Shown: piece by piece, positions 62,060 through 64,000 of the stretch
Layout: each line of letters opens with the position of its first letter
How positions within the stretch are numbered: position 1 is the stretch's first letter
Assembly (NCBI GenBank): GCA_018907035.1
Contig: JACCIC010000279.1
Coordinates: forward strand, 248,001 to 312,000
Direction of reading: 5' to 3'
Length of the DNA stretch: 64,000 bases
Source of the DNA: Sycobia sp. Sy_11
Taxonomy: Eukaryota > Arthropoda > Insecta > Hymenoptera > Epichrysomallidae
Position numbers and translations under genes: made by a program
The notes under the pieces: model-generated
What the model was told of the DNA's origin: nothing
Database searches by the model: none
What the model saw: the letters and a program-made list of their open reading frames with translations, nothing else

Positions 62060-64000
62060 TTTTTCTGTAGTAGCGCATATTAAGTAACTTAATAATAGTG
62101 TGGGGACTGAGCATAAAGCGGTATGCATCGATGCGCATACACGAGTCGTCAACACTGAGAAAAAGCGGCAACGCCCCGACGCGGAGTCTCAGTAATAAAT
62201 TGTTATATCCCATTGTTATAACGAAGAGTATTTATGTTCTCGATCTTGCCACCTCCGCCTAGTCTGGGAGATAGATTCCAAATATCCCATACTAGTGACC
62301 CCGACGCTGAAGAACGTCCGGCATCAATTAAGGAGAGATGAACGCAGGCAGCAAGCCTGAAACCGTGTTTGGTAGAAAATCCCTTCACTTTTATATAGGT
62401 AAGGAAAAAATGCAAAAAAATACTGATCCAGCTATTGTTGCAACCGAACGAGCGGTGAAAATAGTACGGATCTGCAACACATACACAGAAAACACGTGCC
62501 TCTGAAACAAAGGAAATCAGAGGACGAAGGCGATAGCGTCTGCATACAGCTATAATGCAGCGCACTATATCCACGCCGCGCTCAGGACGGCGCGGAAAAG
62601 TCGTTGAGCCATTGCAGCCACGTGCCATGACTATATCGCGGTGCGCTACAACAAGGCCATAGCGGCAACGCGAAGACGTGCGCCTCCTCCACAAACAGCT
62701 TAGCAGCAGGAGCGTGCATCCTCGCGCTGCTATAATTAATTAAAATCATTTATTTTCTTTTATGAATGATTATTAAATCAAATCGTCAACAGAAATTCTC
62801 AGATATTTGTATCACACAAGATCTGTAGTCAATAAATTTTCAACAAGCATTGATAGAGTAATTGTTATTAATAATTTTGTTCAATAATGAATGTTCGGAA
62901 TAGAATTATTAGAAATAAAAAAAATTATTACGAATAAAACTTGGGAATTGCAAGGACTAGGAAATTGCAAGAATATTGGAATGACCTGAAGAATCGTGCT
63001 CCCGTACGTTTTATAACTACTGGGCCTACACAAAGCGCATGCTTAGTCTTGGCACCCAGTTGTAGATACAATTGAGCGGACGTGCGCGCCATCAGGAACA
63101 TCCAAAATTAAAAAGACAGGACATTGGCCGGTTGGTCGACCTGTGCACGTTCCCGGTGCTACCGCCACAACGATGGTGGCCACATGGCAGAGCAAAAACT
63201 ACGTGCGGTTAAGCATACGTCAATCGCGCGCACCGTGCAGGTCATAGCCTGGCAAAAGGCCCGCGATACTATCGCGTAGTCGAAAACAGGAAGTCGCAAA
63301 CTTGCACAGTCCCGTATCAGCTCGGCCGCCCAAACAAGTTAGCAACACGGATCGTCGTGGAATAGCACACATATATAAAAAATGCAACATGTCCTCGGGC
63401 CTTTTCAACTGACTGAAGAAGGCGGACGCAACCGAACTCTTGAGCCGGTTGGCATAGTTGCGCTGCAGCACCAAGCGTCTGTCAAATGAATCACCGTGCC
63501 CGTTAGTACGCACTCACCGTTGCACCGGTCGCACTGACATAATCTGCTTTACAGAAACCGCAAGCGCCTGCACGACGTACTAAACCATCGACAAAGCAGC
63601 AATAACCGCGATCCTGACCTAGTCGCACTAGCGCACGATAGCTAGCTAGAGAAGCGGCTCTGCACAGGGACGTCATCACAATCTGCGTATTCAAAGCTGC
63701 TGTTAGCCACGCCATATTATCGAGGAAATAAATAGCGAACAAGCCACAAAATCACTGGGATATTTCCGAGTCGAGGCCGGGAAGACGCGCAACGACACCG
63801 CATATAACTGCAGTATCTCCCCCGCGCAGGACAAGATGTTGCCATGACCGACTAAGAAAAATGTACAAGGAAATGCGGAAATGCAGGATATGATGTAGCT
63901 CTGACGGATCAAAAAGCCGTGAATGAAAACAAGCAGACGCACAGCGTAATACAGAAACTCGAAAGAGTTTACGAGAAAATCAAGGCTCTCGCGTGCGAGC
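62060..64000. other. GC-rich sequence at the right edge, unidentified
   Basis: 62100-62730 and 63000-64000 are GC-rich with many CpGs, separated by an AT-rich 62735-62990. Minus-strand frames of 76-163 codons (62694-62203, 63513-63220, 63742-63503, 63942-63703) show no domain I recognise and change frame often. It could be part of a large GC-rich repeat, a CpG-rich promoter region or a decayed element. I do not call a gene. Confidence 0.4.

Noticed and set aside
62203..62694. 163-codon minus-strand ORF
   Set aside because: Unrecognised, Arg/Cys-rich in the GC-rich part and without homologous motif; composition explains the open frame.
63220..63942. Three minus-strand frames at the right edge that might be a decayed membrane protein
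   Set aside because: They are in different frames, lack a conserved motif and have no visible splice pattern; not enough to call a gene.
1..64000. CRISPR arrays, bacterial operons, rRNA or intact tRNA genes
   Set aside because: None seen; the direct repeats are microsatellites or satellite-like units, and the only tRNA-like sequences are SINE heads.

Overview
This is eukaryotic, almost certainly insect, DNA: AT-rich, with many microsatellites, canonical GT/AG introns and a dense layer of decayed transposons (mariner, BEL/Pao, Gypsy, Penelope-like, a non-LTR retrotransposon and a tRNA-derived SINE). A short (CCTAA)n tract and the mix of element families would suit a hymenopteran, possibly an ant; that is inference.

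The only host gene I can support is the 5' part of a cubilin-like endocytic receptor on the minus strand. Eight exons between 52082 and 3602 (1786 coding bases, about 595 codons) splice in one consistent reading frame. They encode a short heptad-like segment, eight EGF modules, a complete first CUB domain and most of the second. This is the start of the cubilin layout (coil, 8 EGF, then a long CUB array). The signal-peptide exon(s) should lie upstream (above 52082) and the remaining CUB exons below base 1; I found neither. About 48 kb of DNA carries less than 2 kb of coding sequence, and the introns hold the transposons.

Layout by window coordinate. 1-2.3 kb: a Penelope RT fragment and a BEL/Pao gag-protease fragment. 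4.8-5.9 kb: a GC-rich repeat set between (TA)n tracts. 9.4-11.9 kb: a non-LTR retrotransposon. 12-13.2 kb: a SINE and a BEL/Pao protease scrap. 14.3-14.8 kb: a mariner 5' half. 16-16.6 kb: a hairpin-rich block. 17.7-18.9 and 21.7-22.6 kb: two copies of one mariner family. 23.3-27.8 kb: a stack of Gypsy-like element, second GC-rich repeat and mariner remnant. 28.5-30.7 kb: a degraded element with an LTR-like end. 33.5-38.2 kb: a minus-strand BEL/Pao element broken by a plus-strand BEL/Pao integrase and a TTAA foldback element. 39.9-44 kb: about 165-bp satellite-like units, a Gypsy element and a Penelope GIY-YIG fragment. 44.9-57.1 kb: a mariner end, a SINE and further mariners. 57.2-61.6 kb: a Gypsy element with an LRR-like reading frame between integrase and 3' LTR. 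62-64 kb: GC-rich sequence I could not identify.

The observations most worth checking are the LRR-like segment inside the third Gypsy element, the GC-rich TGT...ACA elements that sit in (TA)n microsatellites, the hairpin cluster near 16.2-16.5 kb, the TTAA foldback element, and the SINE and 165-bp repeat families. All boundaries were read by eye; no alignment was run.
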